Counted from the stretch's first letter, positions 52,946 through 62,477 are shown. The stretch: DNA of 64,000 nucleotides from Amycolatopsis vastitatis (GCF_002234595.1 NZ_NMUL01000012.1:434001-498000), one strand, 5' to 3'. The notes: generated from the letters alone by a model not told the origin. Numbers and translations are program-made.

Positions 52946-53635
52946 TTATTCGGAAGCCTTGCGGCGGAACTTCAGCAGCGCGAGCAGGCCGCCACCGGCG
53001 ACGAGCAGCAGGCCCGCGACCCAGATCAGCCAGCTGTTGTCGAAACCGGTGTTGGCCAGGCCGCCACCTGTGCCCGACTCGTTGCCCGCCGGGGCGACGG
53101 CCGGAGCGGTGGTCTTGGTCGGCGAGACCGAGGTCTCCGACACCGGGGCGCTCGGCTTCGTGGTCGCCGGCGTCGACGTCTTGGTCGGCGGGGTGGTGGT
53201 CTCCGGCGGGGTGTCCTTCTTGACGCCGCAGGCGAACCAGTGGCTGATCGCCGGGACGTTCTTGAAGTCCCGGCCGACCATCGGCGCGTGCAGCTTCTCC
53301 CACGGCGGCGTGGCGGACAGGCCCTTCTTGCCCGGCACGTAGGTGTTGTACTCGTTGCCGCCCTTGACCACGATCGCGCCGACCGTGACGCCCTTGGCGA
53401 CACCGGTGACCGTGAGGAACTGGTCCTTCGAGGTGCCACCGGTGACCTCGAGCTGGTCGCTCACGTCGATGGCCTTGCCGAGACCGATGTCCGAACACTT
53501 GGTGGCATTGCCCACCGTGCCGGTCGCGCGGTCGTCGCCCGGCACGCACGCGAACGCGGCACCGGCGGTTCCCATCAGAGCGGCGGTGGTGAGCGCCATG
53601 ACCGCCACGGCGCCGCGGAAGGTACGTTTGCGCAT
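52946..53635 (-). CDS. LAxTG-type cell-surface protein (class E sortase substrate)
   Basis: 229 residues. Signal peptide (VAVMALTTAALMGTAGAAFA, cleavage about 28), an extracellular domain with two cysteines, a Thr/Pro-rich stalk (TPPETTTPPTKTSTPATT), then LANTG, a hydrophobic helix and the tail KFRRKASE. LAxTG is the motif of class E sortases in high-GC actinomycetes. No sortase gene is nearby. ATG at 53635 with AGGAG upstream. Likely an exposed wall-linked protein; function unknown. Confidence 0.85.
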   Translation of the reverse strand: MRKRTFRGAVAVMALTTAALMGTAGAAFACVPGDDRATGTVGNATKCSDIGLGKAIDVSDQLEVTGGTSKDQFLTVTGVAKGVTVGAIVVKGGNEYNTYVPGKKGLSATPPWEKLHAPMVGRDFKNVPAISHWFACGVKKDTPPETTTPPTKTSTPATTKPSAPVSETSVSPTKTTAPAVAPAGNESGTGGGLANTGFDNSWLIWVAGLLLVAGGGLLALLKFRRKASE

Positions 53636-53906
53636 TGAGTGTCTCCTGTACCGAACGGGGGAGGAACGGCAAAACGGGGGGTCGTGTTGCCACCGCCCGT
53701 AGGAATCACGCGGCTGTAATTCACCCGTCAGTGGCACACGAAGGATCGAAAGGTATCGCACGTCACCCGACCGCTTACACGGGGTCCCCCATTGCGCACG
53801 AATCGCAAGATCCTTTTGATCAAGCCGTAACCTCGCACCACGCAACCAAACGCAAAAAGCCCTGCCGACCTGGGCATCCAGGAGGGCAGGGCTTTTCTCG
53901 CGCAAG
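53636..53906. other. Gap upstream of the LAxTG gene
   Basis: Contains the promoter region of the LAxTG gene and the terminator of the permease. No other signal is recognisable. Confidence 0.5.
53855..53896 (-). terminator. Terminator after the amino-acid permease
   Basis: AAAAGCCCTGCC (53855-53866) and GGCAGGGCTTTT (53885-53896), perfect 12 bp. Read on the minus strand it gives a GC stem followed by TTTTT, a textbook intrinsic terminator. Confidence 0.8.
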
Positions 53907-55424
53907 TCAGGCTTCGGGCGCCTCGACGGGTTCCCCGGCCTGCCGCCTGCCCAGCATGGAATGGCGGCGGCTGTACCCGAAGTAGATCACCACGCCCACC
54001 ACCATCCAGGCGACGAACCGCAGCCAGGTCAGCACGGTCAGGTTCAGCATCAGCCACAGGCAGGCGAGGATCGCCAGGATCGGGATCAGCGGCACCAGCG
54101 GCACCTTGAACGCCCGGGGCAGCTCCGGCCGCGTCCGCCGCAGCACCAGCACGCCGGCCGAGACGAGCACGAACGCGAAGAGCGTGCCGACGTTGACCAT
54201 TTCTTCGAGCTTGTCCGCCGGGAAGAAGCCGGCGGCGAGCGCGACCAGGCCGCCGACGATGACCGTCGCGCCCTTCGGCGTGCCGTGCTCGCCGGTCTTC
54301 GCCAGCCCGCGCGGCATCAGGCCGTCGCGCGACATCGCGAAGATGATCCGGACCTGGCCGAGCATCAGCACCATGACGACGGTGGTCAGGCCGGCCAGCG
54401 CGCCGAAGGAGATGATGTTGGCCGCCCAGTCGACGCCGTTCGCGGCGAACGCCGTGGCGAGGGTCTTGTGGCTGCCGTCGCCCGCCGAGGTGGCCAGGTT
54501 CTTGTACGACGTCATGCCGACGACCACCAGCGACACCGCGACGTAGAGCACGGTGACGATCACCAGCGAGCCGATGATGCCGCGCGGCACGGCCTTCTGC
54601 GGGTTCTTCGTCTCCTCGGCGGTGGTCGCGACGATGTCGAAGCCGATGAACGCGAAGAACACCAGCGAGGCGCCGGCCAGCAGGCCGAAGACGCCGAACG
54701 AGCTGCTCGCGCCGCCCGCGATCAGCGAGAACAGCGACTGGTCGACTCCCGTCTGACCGGCCCCGCCCGTCTCGCCCGGCGGGATGTACGGCGAGTAGTT
54801 GGCGCCCTTGATGTAGAAGAAGCCGAGGATGATCACGAACAGCACGACGGCGACCTTGATCCCGGTGATCACCATCGACACCCGCGACGACAGCTTCGTG
54901 CCGAGGACCAGCAGCGTCGTCAGGACCGCCACGACGAGCAGCGCGCCCCAGTCGACGGTCACGCCGCCGACGTCGAACGTCGACTTGGTGCCCTTGCCGA
55001 ACAGGGAGCCGAGCACCGTCTCGAGGTACACCGACCAGCCCTTGGACACCGCCGCCGCGCCGACGGCGAGCTCGAGGATCAGGTCCCAGCCGATGATCCA
55101 CGCCATGAACTCGCCGAAGGTGGCGTAGGAGAACGTGTATGCGCTGCCCGCGACCGGCACGGTCGAGGCGAATTCCGCGTAGCACAACGCGGCCAGCGCG
55201 CAAGCGATCGCGGCGAACACGAACGCCAGCGAGACCGACGGGCCGGCGTAGTCGCCCGCGGTGCGCGCGGTCAGCGTGAAGATGCCGGCACCGATGACGA
55301 CCGCGACCCCGAAGACCGTGAGGTCCCAAGCGCCGAGGTTCCGCCGGAGCTTGGTGCCCGGCTCATCGGTGTCCGCAATGGACTGTTCGATGGTTTTAGT
55401 CCGCCACAATCCCGTTCCGGGCAC
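53907..55424 (-). CDS. APC-family amino-acid permease
   Basis: 505 residues with about 12-13 transmembrane helices, resembling the cationic amino-acid transporter (CAT/YfnA) branch. The helix-1 motif GVAVVIGAGIFTLTAR and the FIGFDIVATTAEETKNPQKAVPRG segment (by position about 247-272) are family hallmarks. Probably a proton-coupled amino-acid importer; the substrate is not predictable. GTG at 55424 with AGGAGG six bases upstream. Confidence 0.92.
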   Translation of the reverse strand: MPGTGLWRTKTIEQSIADTDEPGTKLRRNLGAWDLTVFGVAVVIGAGIFTLTARTAGDYAGPSVSLAFVFAAIACALAALCYAEFASTVPVAGSAYTFSYATFGEFMAWIIGWDLILELAVGAAAVSKGWSVYLETVLGSLFGKGTKSTFDVGGVTVDWGALLVVAVLTTLLVLGTKLSSRVSMVITGIKVAVVLFVIILGFFYIKGANYSPYIPPGETGGAGQTGVDQSLFSLIAGGASSSFGVFGLLAGASLVFFAFIGFDIVATTAEETKNPQKAVPRGIIGSLVIVTVLYVAVSLVVVGMTSYKNLATSAGDGSHKTLATAFAANGVDWAANIISFGALAGLTTVVMVLMLGQVRIIFAMSRDGLMPRGLAKTGEHGTPKGATVIVGGLVALAAGFFPADKLEEMVNVGTLFAFVLVSAGVLVLRRTRPELPRAFKVPLVPLIPILAILACLWLMLNLTVLTWLRFVAWMVVGVVIYFGYSRRHSMLGRRQAGEPVEAPEA

Positions 55425-55522
55425 CGTTGACCTCCTGCGGCTGGCCTGGCTGTATCGCAGTAAGTCACCCTAACGGGTCATCCCCGTGACGGCTCACCGA
55501 AAATCACGAAGTGGATCTTCGG

Positions 55523-56440
55523 CTAGCGCGCGAGGCTCCGGTCGAGGTCCGGCTCGAGGTAGATCAGCTTGGCGACCGGCACCTTGGCGCGGACGCGGGC
55601 CTCGGCGTCGTCGATGGCCGTGGCCAGCTCGGCCGTGTCGAGCCCCGGCACCATCGCCAGCTTCGCCGCGACGAGCAGCTCGTCCGGGCCCAGGTACTGG
55701 GTGCGGATGTGGATGACGCGCTCGACCTTGCCCGCGGCGAGCTCGTCGACGATCGTCGCGAGCACCGGCTCGTTGGCGCCTTCGCCGATGAGCAGGCTCT
55801 TCATCTCGACGATGAGGATGATCGCGATGACGCCGAGCAGCACGCCGATGGCGAGGGTGCCGACGCCGTCCCAGACCGGGTCGCCGGTGACGACCGCCAG
55901 CCCGACGCCCAGCAGCGCGAAAACGAGGCCCAGCAGCGCGCCGGCGTCCTCCAGCAGCACCACGGGCAGTTCGGGCTCCTTGGACTGCCGGATGAAGCCC
56001 CACCAGCTCGCGTCACCCTTGATCTTCTTCGACTCGGTGATCGCGGTGAAGAAGCTGTAGCCCTCCAGGCACAGGGCGAGCACCAGGATGATCACCGCGA
56101 CGATCGGCGACTCCAGCGGCTCGGGGTGGCCGATCTTGTGGATGCCTTCGTAGATGGCGAAGGCCGAGCCCAGCGTGAAGAGCATGAGCGCGACGACGAA
56201 CGAGTAGAAGTACCGGTCCCGGCCGTAGCCGAAGGGGTGCTCCTGGTCCGCCTCCCGCCGCGACGTCTTCTGGCCGAGCAGCAGCAGGCCCTGGTTGGAG
56301 GTGTCGGCCAGCGAGTGCACCGACTCGGCCAGCATCGACGACGACCCGGTGACGAGGAAGCCGGCGAACTTCGCCGCCGCGATCCCGGCGTTGGCCGCGA
56401 GTGCCGCGATGATCGCCTTGGTTCCGCCTCCAGCTGACAC
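55523..56440 (-). CDS. Cation diffusion facilitator family transporter
   Basis: 305 residues, six transmembrane helices. SSSMLAESVHSLADTSNQGLLL in helix 2 and EDAGALLGLVFALLGVG in helix 5 carry the acidic/His metal-binding residues; HPFGYGRDRYFYSF between is typical of the SLC30A9-like branch. A C-terminal cytoplasmic domain (VERVIHIRTQYLGPDELLVAAKL) follows. Exports divalent metals such as Zn or Mn in exchange for protons. GTG start. Monocistronic, upstream of the SARP gene on the opposite strand. Confidence 0.92.
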   Translation of the reverse strand: MSAGGGTKAIIAALAANAGIAAAKFAGFLVTGSSSMLAESVHSLADTSNQGLLLLGQKTSRREADQEHPFGYGRDRYFYSFVVALMLFTLGSAFAIYEGIHKIGHPEPLESPIVAVIILVLALCLEGYSFFTAITESKKIKGDASWWGFIRQSKEPELPVVLLEDAGALLGLVFALLGVGLAVVTGDPVWDGVGTLAIGVLLGVIAIILIVEMKSLLIGEGANEPVLATIVDELAAGKVERVIHIRTQYLGPDELLVAAKLAMVPGLDTAELATAIDDAEARVRAKVPVAKLIYLEPDLDRSLAR

Positions 56441-56592
56441 GACCGCTCCCCTGGTAGGTCCTGAATGTCCGGGTGGAGCCTAATGGGAGCGCGCACCGGG
56501 GACCGTCCCGACCGGGCTAACCGCGGCCACCGGTTTTGTCGTACCCCTTCGCTACCGTGGCGTTTCCAGTCGACCACTCCGGAGAAGGTGAC

Positions 56593-59523
56593 ATGGCGCA
56601 CTTCGGCGTGCTCGGGCCGCTCGCCGTCGAGAGCCCGCCCGGGCGGTGGCTCGCGCTGCGCGGGGACCGCCAGCGGACCCTGCTGGCGGTGCTGCTGCTC
56701 CACGCCAACCAGCCGGTCCACGTGGACGTGCTGGTCGAGGCGCTGTGGCCGGGCGGCCCGCCGAAGTCGCACGCCTCCAACCTGCACACCTACCTCTCGC
56801 GGCTGCGGGAGAGGATCGACGGCCTCCGGATCGAGCACGGGCCGCTCGGCTACCGGCTGCGGGTCGAGCCGGACGAGCTGGACCTGCTCGTGTTCCGGTC
56901 CGCCGTCGCCGAAGCGCGGCAGGCCGGGGACGCCGTCGAGGCGGCGTGGCACTACCGGCGGGCGCTCGCGCAGTGGCGAGGGCCCGTGCTGGCCGGGTTG
57001 CCCGTCCCCCGGCTCGACGCCGACGTCGCGCGACTGGAGTCCGAGCGGCTGGCCGTGTTCGAGGACTGCGTCGACGCCGAACTCGCCGCCGGGCGGCACG
57101 GGGAGCTGATCGGGGAACTGCGAGCCGTGCTCGGTGAGCACCCGCTGCGCGAACGGCCGGCCGCACAGCTGATGACAGCGTTGCACCGGGCCGGGCGGCA
57201 GGGTGACGCGCTGGAGGTCTACCGGCTGCTGCGGGCCACGCTGGTCGACGAGCTCGGCGTCGAGCCCGGCGCGGAAGCCCGCCGGGTGCACGCCGCCGTC
57301 CTGCGCGGTGAAGACCCCGTGCCGCGGCTGCTCCCACCCGTCTGGCCGGTGTGCCAGCTGCCGCCGGACATCGGGGACTTCACCGGCCGCGACGCCGAGC
57401 TGGCGGAGCTGACCGGCGTTCTCGGCGGCGGCGACGGCGTCCCGGTCGCGGTGCTCAGCGGCGAGCCGGGCGCGGGCAAGAGCACCCTCGCCGTGCGTGC
57501 CGCGCACCGGCTGCGGGCGCGGTTCCCGGACGGCCAGCTGTACGTGCCGCTGGCGGACCGCGACATCGGCGACGTGCTGGCCGACCTCCTGCGCGCGCTG
57601 GGCGTCCCCGGCCCGGCGGTCCCGGACGACGTGCGGGCCCGCGCGGCGGTGTTCCGCGGGCGCCTCACCGACCGGCGGGTCCTGGTGGTGCTCGACGACG
57701 CCGTCGATCCCGAGCACGTCCGCACGCTGCTGCCCGGCACCCCGGGCTGCGCGGTGCTCGTGACGAGCCGTCGCCGGTTGAGCGGGCTCGCCGGCGCGCA
57801 CCGGCTGGCCCTCGGGCCGTTGTCGGGCGCCGACGCGACCGAGCTGCTGACCCGGCTCGCCGGGGCGCGGGCGTCCCAGGAGGGCGCGGACGCCGAGCGG
57901 ATCGTCTCGGCGTGCGCGCGGGTGCCGCTGGCCCTGCGGATCGCGGGCAGCAGGCTGGCCATCCGCCCGCACCTGCGGCTCGCCGAGCTGGCCGACCGGC
58001 TCGAAGACGAGGTCCGCCGCCTCGACGAGCTGACCGTGAGCGACCTGGCCGTCCGGAGCAGCATCGCGCTGAGCTACGAAGGCCTGCGGCCACCCGCGCG
58101 GCGCGCGTTCCGGCTGCTCGGCCGGTGCCGCCTGGCCGACCTGCCGGCCTGGGCGGTCACGACGCTGGTCGGCGCTCCGGACGCCGACGAAGCGGTCGAA
58201 GAGCTCGTCGAGGCCAGTCTGCTGGAGGCGCGCGGAGCCGACCGGACCGGCGAGGGCCGGTACCGGATGCACGACCTCGTCCGGCTGTACGCCGCGGAAG
58301 GCCCGCCGGAAGAAGGCGGCGCCGAGACAGTGCTCGCCGCGACCTTCGCGCTCGCCGACGCGGCCGCGGCCCGCCTGCCGCGCACGGTGCCGATGCCGGC
58401 CATGGCCCACGAGCCGTTCGCGCAGCCGTTGCCGGACGCGCTGGTGGCCCGGCTGCTCGGACGTCCGGACGAGTGGTTCGCGGCCGAGCGCGCGAACCTC
58501 GTGCGGCTCATCGGGTCGCTGGGCACGCGGGAAGCGTTGCTGCTGCTGGACAAGCTCAGCGTGTACTTGTACCTGCACGGGCTTTACGCCGACCTGCGCA
58601 CGGCCTACGAGACCGTGCTGGCGGCAGCGGACGACCGGCGGCAGGCCGTGCTCGCCGAGGCGCACCTGGCACTGCTGCGGCACGCGCGCGGGCAGTACGA
58701 GGAGGCCGCCGCTTCGTATCGCGAATGCGCGAAGGAGCTGGAAGCCCACGGTGACCACCGCACCCACGCGTGGGTTTCGGCGAACCTGGCGCACTGCCTG
58801 ATCGGGCTGGGCCGCGCCGAAGAAGCACTGCAGACCGCGGCCGACGCCCGCGAACTGTTCACTGTGGACGGTCAACCGGAGGCGCTCCTGGTCCGGGCCG
58901 CGGAGTCGGCGGCGCTGCTCCGGCTCGGCCGGGTCGCCGAAGCGCGGGACGTCGACCGGGCCGCGTGCGCGTCGGCGCGGGAAACCGGCGACCCGCGGCA
59001 GATCGGCACGGCGCTGCACGAGTTCGCGTGGTCGTCGCTGCTCACGGGCGACCACGCGGAAGCGGCGGCGGCCATCGCGGAGTCGGTCGACCTGCTGCGC
59101 GACACGGTGGCGCGCTCGGCGCTGGCGAAGTCGTTGCGCACGCTGGGCGCGATTTCGGCGGCGACGGGATCCCGTGACCGTGCGACGGCCGCGTTCGAGG
59201 AGGCCCGCGGCATCGCCAGGGAGCTGGACGAACGCCCGCGCGAACTCTCCTGCACCCGAGCGATCGCGGCGAGCTGGATCGGCGAAGGCCGGGCGGCGCA
59301 AGCGATCCCGGTGCTCCGCGCCTGCCTCGACGAATTCCGCGAAATGGGCGGCAAGGCCGCGACCGGCCTCACCTGGTTCGTCCTCCACCGGGCCTGTGCG
59401 GCCATCGGCGACGAGGCTTCGGCGTCGGAAGCGGCCGCCGAGGCCGCACGCCTGACCGACCCGCGTGACGCCAGTGCGGCCGCCGTCCGGCGCGTCCTGC
59501 TCGCCCTCACCGAGCCGGCCTGA
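56593..59523 (+). CDS. SARP/AfsR-type transcriptional regulator
   Basis: 976 residues. OmpR-type winged helix (about 1-95, LGPLAVESPPGRWLALRG), bacterial transcriptional activation domain (about 100-245), NB-ARC ATPase with P-loop GEPGAGKST (about 291-299) and VLVVLDDAVDP, then TPR-like helices to the end. This is the full AfsR-like architecture. Such proteins activate secondary-metabolite clusters; none is visible within 10 kb, so its target is elsewhere. ATG at 56593 with GGAGAAGG upstream. Confidence 0.93.
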   Translation: MAHFGVLGPLAVESPPGRWLALRGDRQRTLLAVLLLHANQPVHVDVLVEALWPGGPPKSHASNLHTYLSRLRERIDGLRIEHGPLGYRLRVEPDELDLLVFRSAVAEARQAGDAVEAAWHYRRALAQWRGPVLAGLPVPRLDADVARLESERLAVFEDCVDAELAAGRHGELIGELRAVLGEHPLRERPAAQLMTALHRAGRQGDALEVYRLLRATLVDELGVEPGAEARRVHAAVLRGEDPVPRLLPPVWPVCQLPPDIGDFTGRDAELAELTGVLGGGDGVPVAVLSGEPGAGKSTLAVRAAHRLRARFPDGQLYVPLADRDIGDVLADLLRALGVPGPAVPDDVRARAAVFRGRLTDRRVLVVLDDAVDPEHVRTLLPGTPGCAVLVTSRRRLSGLAGAHRLALGPLSGADATELLTRLAGARASQEGADAERIVSACARVPLALRIAGSRLAIRPHLRLAELADRLEDEVRRLDELTVSDLAVRSSIALSYEGLRPPARRAFRLLGRCRLADLPAWAVTTLVGAPDADEAVEELVEASLLEARGADRTGEGRYRMHDLVRLYAAEGPPEEGGAETVLAATFALADAAAARLPRTVPMPAMAHEPFAQPLPDALVARLLGRPDEWFAAERANLVRLIGSLGTREALLLLDKLSVYLYLHGLYADLRTAYETVLAAADDRRQAVLAEAHLALLRHARGQYEEAAASYRECAKELEAHGDHRTHAWVSANLAHCLIGLGRAEEALQTAADARELFTVDGQPEALLVRAAESAALLRLGRVAEARDVDRAACASARETGDPRQIGTALHEFAWSSLLTGDHAEAAAAIAESVDLLRDTVARSALAKSLRTLGAISAATGSRDRATAAFEEARGIARELDERPRELSCTRAIAASWIGEGRAAQAIPVLRACLDEFREMGGKAATGLTWFVLHRACAAIGDEASASEAAAEAARLTDPRDASAAAVRRVLLALTEPA

Positions 59524-59818
59524 CGAGGTGGTGCCGCCCCCTCGCGGCACCACCTCACGCCCACGGACGCCGGGCGAACCCGACCGGCGCCACCCCCAGG
59601 GAACCGGCGACGCGCACCAGCGCACCAGGGTCATCCCCTCGGGTGTAGATCGTGGCGGAAGCCACCACACGGAACGCACACAGAAGCTCCGGCGCACGCA
59701 CCCAGAGGGTCGGTTCGCGTACCTCCACGGTCGGTTCGCGTACCTGCACGGTCGGTTCACGAGCCGACACTCCAGGCACGTCAGCCGACCGCCTGGGTAC
59801 GCGAGCCGCGCTGGGACG
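59524..59818. other. Gap between convergent SARP and manA genes
   Basis: 295 bases. Contains the 21-nt triplicate at 59708-59770. A 74-codon frame on the minus strand overlaps it but its N-terminal half is repeat-encoded. Confidence 0.5.
59708..59770. repeat. Three tandem 21-nt repeats
   Basis: Units at 59708-59728, 59729-59749 and 59750-59770, each starting GGTCGGTTC; the first two continue GCGTACCT and end CCAC or GCAC, the third diverges after position 9. Same 21-nt period as the arrays at 19.6 and 48.0 kb but a different sequence. Confidence 0.85.
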
Positions 59819-61054
59819 TCAGTTTTCGCAGGTGCCCGCGGTGGCGCGGAACAGTTGGGAGCGGGCGCCGCCCAGGGCGCGGATCTTCACCGGCGGGTCC
59901 GCCGCCGGCAGCCACACCGACTGGCCGCGGCGCAGCTCGACCTGCTCGCCGTCGTCCGCCGTCACCAGCAGCGAGCCGGCCGTGCACAGCAGGATCTGCG
60001 GGCCCACGCTGTCCACGGAAATCTCGTCGTCCTGGCCCTCGGCCCACTCGACCCGCGACAGCTCGAACTCCGGCGCGTCCGTGTGGTACACGGCCATCCG
60101 GCCGCCGACGTCACCGCACTGCACCGGCATCTCGCCACACGCGAAGTCCACCACCCGCAGCAGCTCCGGCACGTCCACGTGCTTCGGCGTCAGGCCGCAC
60201 CGCAGGATGTTGTCCGAGTTCGCCAGGATCTCCACGGCGGTGCCGTGCAGGTACAGGTGCAGGTTGCCGGCCGGCAGGTAGATCGCCTCGCCCGCGCGCA
60301 GCGTCAGGCGGTTCAGCAGCAACGCCGCCAGCACACCGGCGTCGCGCGGGTGCGCCTCGCCCAGCTCCAGGATCGTCCGGCACTCGCCGGCGAACTCGCC
60401 GTGCTCCTGGACGTGCCGGACGCAGGCGTCCAGCACCTCCGGCAACAGGGCGTCCAGCGACGGCTGCGGCAGCGTGATCCACGTCGTGAACAGCGCGCGC
60501 AGCCCGGCCGGGTCCAGCTGGGCCTCCAGCAGCCCCGTGTACTTCGCCAGCCCGGGCGTCTCGATCGCCTTGAGCAGCTTCACCGTGCGGTCCGGCGCCC
60601 GGAACCCCGCCAGCGCGTGGAACTCCGTCAGCGCGCAGACCAGCTCGGGCTTCGCCGTCGGGTCCGGGTAGTTGCGGTTCGGCGCGTCCCTCGGGATGCC
60701 CAGCTGCTCTTCGCGGGCGTGCCCCTCCGCGGCCTGCGCCGCCGACGGGTGCGCCTGCATCGACAGCGGCTCCTCCGCCGCGAGGATCTTCAGCAGGAAC
60801 GGGAGCCGCCCACCCCACCGCGTCGCGCACTTCTCGCCGAGCTGGGTCACCGGGTCGGCGTCGACCAGCTCCAGCAGGCTCCGCTCGGTGCCGTCCGGGC
60901 CGATGACGTGGGAAGGGTCGCCCGGGTGGGCGCCCATCCACAGCTCGGCCTCGGGGTGCGGCGCGGGTACCGGACGGCCCAGCAGCTCGGGGATCGCCGT
61001 CCGCGATCCCCAGGCGTAGGGCCGCACCGCGTTGCGCAGCAGCTCCACTGTCAC
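59819..61054 (-). CDS. manA: Mannose-6-phosphate isomerase, class I
   Basis: 411 residues, zinc-dependent type I PMI. N-terminal VRPYAWGSRTAIPELLG and zinc site LSMQAHPSAAQA, followed by AGEAIYLPAGNLHLYLHGTAVEI. Converts fructose-6-P to mannose-6-P, feeding GDP-mannose for wall glycolipids and glycoproteins. GTG at 61054, or a GTG two codons later preceded by GAGGTGA. Last gene of the manB-Trm112-SIS-manA group. Confidence 0.94.
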   Translation of the reverse strand: MTVELLRNAVRPYAWGSRTAIPELLGRPVPAPHPEAELWMGAHPGDPSHVIGPDGTERSLLELVDADPVTQLGEKCATRWGGRLPFLLKILAAEEPLSMQAHPSAAQAAEGHAREEQLGIPRDAPNRNYPDPTAKPELVCALTEFHALAGFRAPDRTVKLLKAIETPGLAKYTGLLEAQLDPAGLRALFTTWITLPQPSLDALLPEVLDACVRHVQEHGEFAGECRTILELGEAHPRDAGVLAALLLNRLTLRAGEAIYLPAGNLHLYLHGTAVEILANSDNILRCGLTPKHVDVPELLRVVDFACGEMPVQCGDVGGRMAVYHTDAPEFELSRVEWAEGQDDEISVDSVGPQILLCTAGSLLVTADDGEQVELRRGQSVWLPAADPPVKIRALGGARSQLFRATAGTCEN

Positions 61055-61102
61055 CTCAACTCCACTCCTTCGGCACCGGCCGCGGCCGGTGCTCGGCGGG
61101 TC

Positions 61103-62197
61103 TCACGCCGTCGCGGGCGCGAAGCGGCCCGCGCCGCCGATGCTGCCCGCCGCCAGCCCGAGATAGACCGCCGCCAGTTCGAACCGCAGCGCCAGCACCG
61201 CGGCCCGCACGATTTCGTCGGCCTCGATCTCCTCGGCCGGGGCGATGACGTCCGCACCCGGCAGCAGATCCTCGGCCTGGTAGCGCGCCGCGTCCGTGGC
61301 CGGACCGGTCCGCACCGAGAGGAGCAGCACCCGGGTGGGGATGTCACCAGAGGGATCGTCCGGATCGGCGAAGATGTCACGCTCCGCGCCACCTGACTGC
61401 GCCGCCCGCCGCAATGCGGGGCGCGCCAGCGCCTGACGATAGTCCTCGACGTCGCACACCGTGGCCGCGTGGGCGGCGAAAGCGTGCGCAGCGTGTTCGC
61501 CGACGGCGACCGCGACCGGGTCCAGCCCCCACAGCAGCGGGACGCGGTCGGCCACCCGCAGCGCGAGCGCCTTGGCCGGGTTCGCGAACGATTCCCGGGC
61601 CAGGTAGTCCTTCTCGGCTTCGAGGTCCAGCTGGTCGGCCAGTACCTGGACGTCGGAGATCAGCAGCCCCAGCGCGTTCGCGGTGAGCAGCCCGGCGGCC
61701 AGGCCGCGCGGGAACGCCAGCTCCGGCGGCACCGGGACGCGCGGCGCCAGCAGCAGGCCCTTGCCCGCCACGGCGGCGGCCACGGGCCCCTCGGACGGCG
61801 CCGACAGCACCACCGAAGCGCCGTAGCGCGCGGCACGCTCCAAAGACGCGGCGAGTTCGCGATCGCCGGGGTCGTCGGTGTGCGCGAAGACGACGTCGAG
61901 CGCGCCGATCCAGCTCGGCACCACCTCGGCGACGACCACCGGAACCGGGCACGACGGCGCCAGCAGGGCGGCCAGCAGCCGCGTGAGCGTGCGGCTCACC
62001 CCCGGCCGGTCGATGAGCACGACGGCACGCGGGCGGCCCATGTCGAGCCGCTCGGACAGCTCCAGCTCGGCGGCGAGCTCGGCGGTCGCCCGGACCTGGG
62101 CGCCGGCCATCGCGGCGGCACGGAGCAACCCCGCGCTGTCGGCCTCGGCCAGCCGCGCGGGGTCGTCGAGCAGCGTGTCGTCAAGCACTGTCGGCAT
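61103..62197 (-). CDS. SIS-domain protein (phosphoglucose/phosphomannose isomerase-like)
   Basis: 364 residues with the fold of the C-terminal bifunctional PGI/PMI domain; LIDRPGVSRTLTRLLAALL and FPRGLAAGLLTANALGLL carry the SIS-like core. In mycobacteria the orthologue sits in the same place between manA and manB. It overlaps the Trm112 gene; the ATG at 62197 or a GTG three codons later are both possible. Confidence 0.82.
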   Translation of the reverse strand: MPTVLDDTLLDDPARLAEADSAGLLRAAAMAGAQVRATAELAAELELSERLDMGRPRAVVLIDRPGVSRTLTRLLAALLAPSCPVPVVVAEVVPSWIGALDVVFAHTDDPGDRELAASLERAARYGASVVLSAPSEGPVAAAVAGKGLLLAPRVPVPPELAFPRGLAAGLLTANALGLLISDVQVLADQLDLEAEKDYLARESFANPAKALALRVADRVPLLWGLDPVAVAVGEHAAHAFAAHAATVCDVEDYRQALARPALRRAAQSGGAERDIFADPDDPSGDIPTRVLLLSVRTGPATDAARYQAEDLLPGADVIAPAEEIEADEIVRAAVLALRFELAAVYLGLAAGSIGGAGRFAPATA

Positions 62198-62402
62198 CGG
62201 AGTTTCCGTGGTCCCCCGGCAAGGTCGCCTCGTCGAGGAGCAGCACCGGGATCCCGTCACGGACCGGGTACACGCGACCACATTCGGTGCAGGTCAAGGC
62301 GTCGGCCTCGGGGTCGTCCGGCGCGCCCGGCCGAAGCGGGGCGTGATCGGGCGACGGGCACGCCAAGATCTCGAGGAGCTGGGCGTCGAGCGTGATGGCC
62401 AT
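62181..62402 (-). CDS. Trm112 family protein
   Basis: 73 residues, zinc-ribbon-like: ILACPSPDHAPL and LTCTECGRVYPVRDGIPVLLLDEA. Eukaryotic Trm112 activates tRNA, rRNA and protein methyltransferases; in bacteria the partner is unknown. Overlaps the SIS gene by about 17 bases, so they are coupled. ATG at 62402. Confidence 0.9.
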   Translation of the reverse strand: MAITLDAQLLEILACPSPDHAPLRPGAPDDPEADALTCTECGRVYPVRDGIPVLLLDEATLPGDHGNSDADSA

Positions 62403-62430
62403 GGTTCCTCCATACCACGCAGAGAGGTGT

Positions 62431-62469
62431 GATGAAGGGCACCTTCAGGACACAGTTGCGCCCTTCATC
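62431..62469. repeat. Hairpin between manB and the Trm112 gene
   Basis: GATGAAGGGC (62431-62440) and GCCCTTCATC (62460-62469), perfect 10 bp, loop of 19. It stands between two same-strand genes. No T-run follows, so it may be a processing or attenuation element. Confidence 0.65.
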
Positions 62470-62477
62470 GCGGACGG

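Noticed and set aside
56092..59760. A 1222-codon open frame antisense to the SARP gene
   Set aside because: Shadow frame; no domain, and it runs through the CDF gene start and intergenic repeats.
59555..59779. A 74-codon minus-strand frame between the SARP and manA genes
   Set aside because: Its first third is encoded by the 21-nt repeats and there is no credible start; the C-terminal half could be a gene remnant but I cannot assign it.
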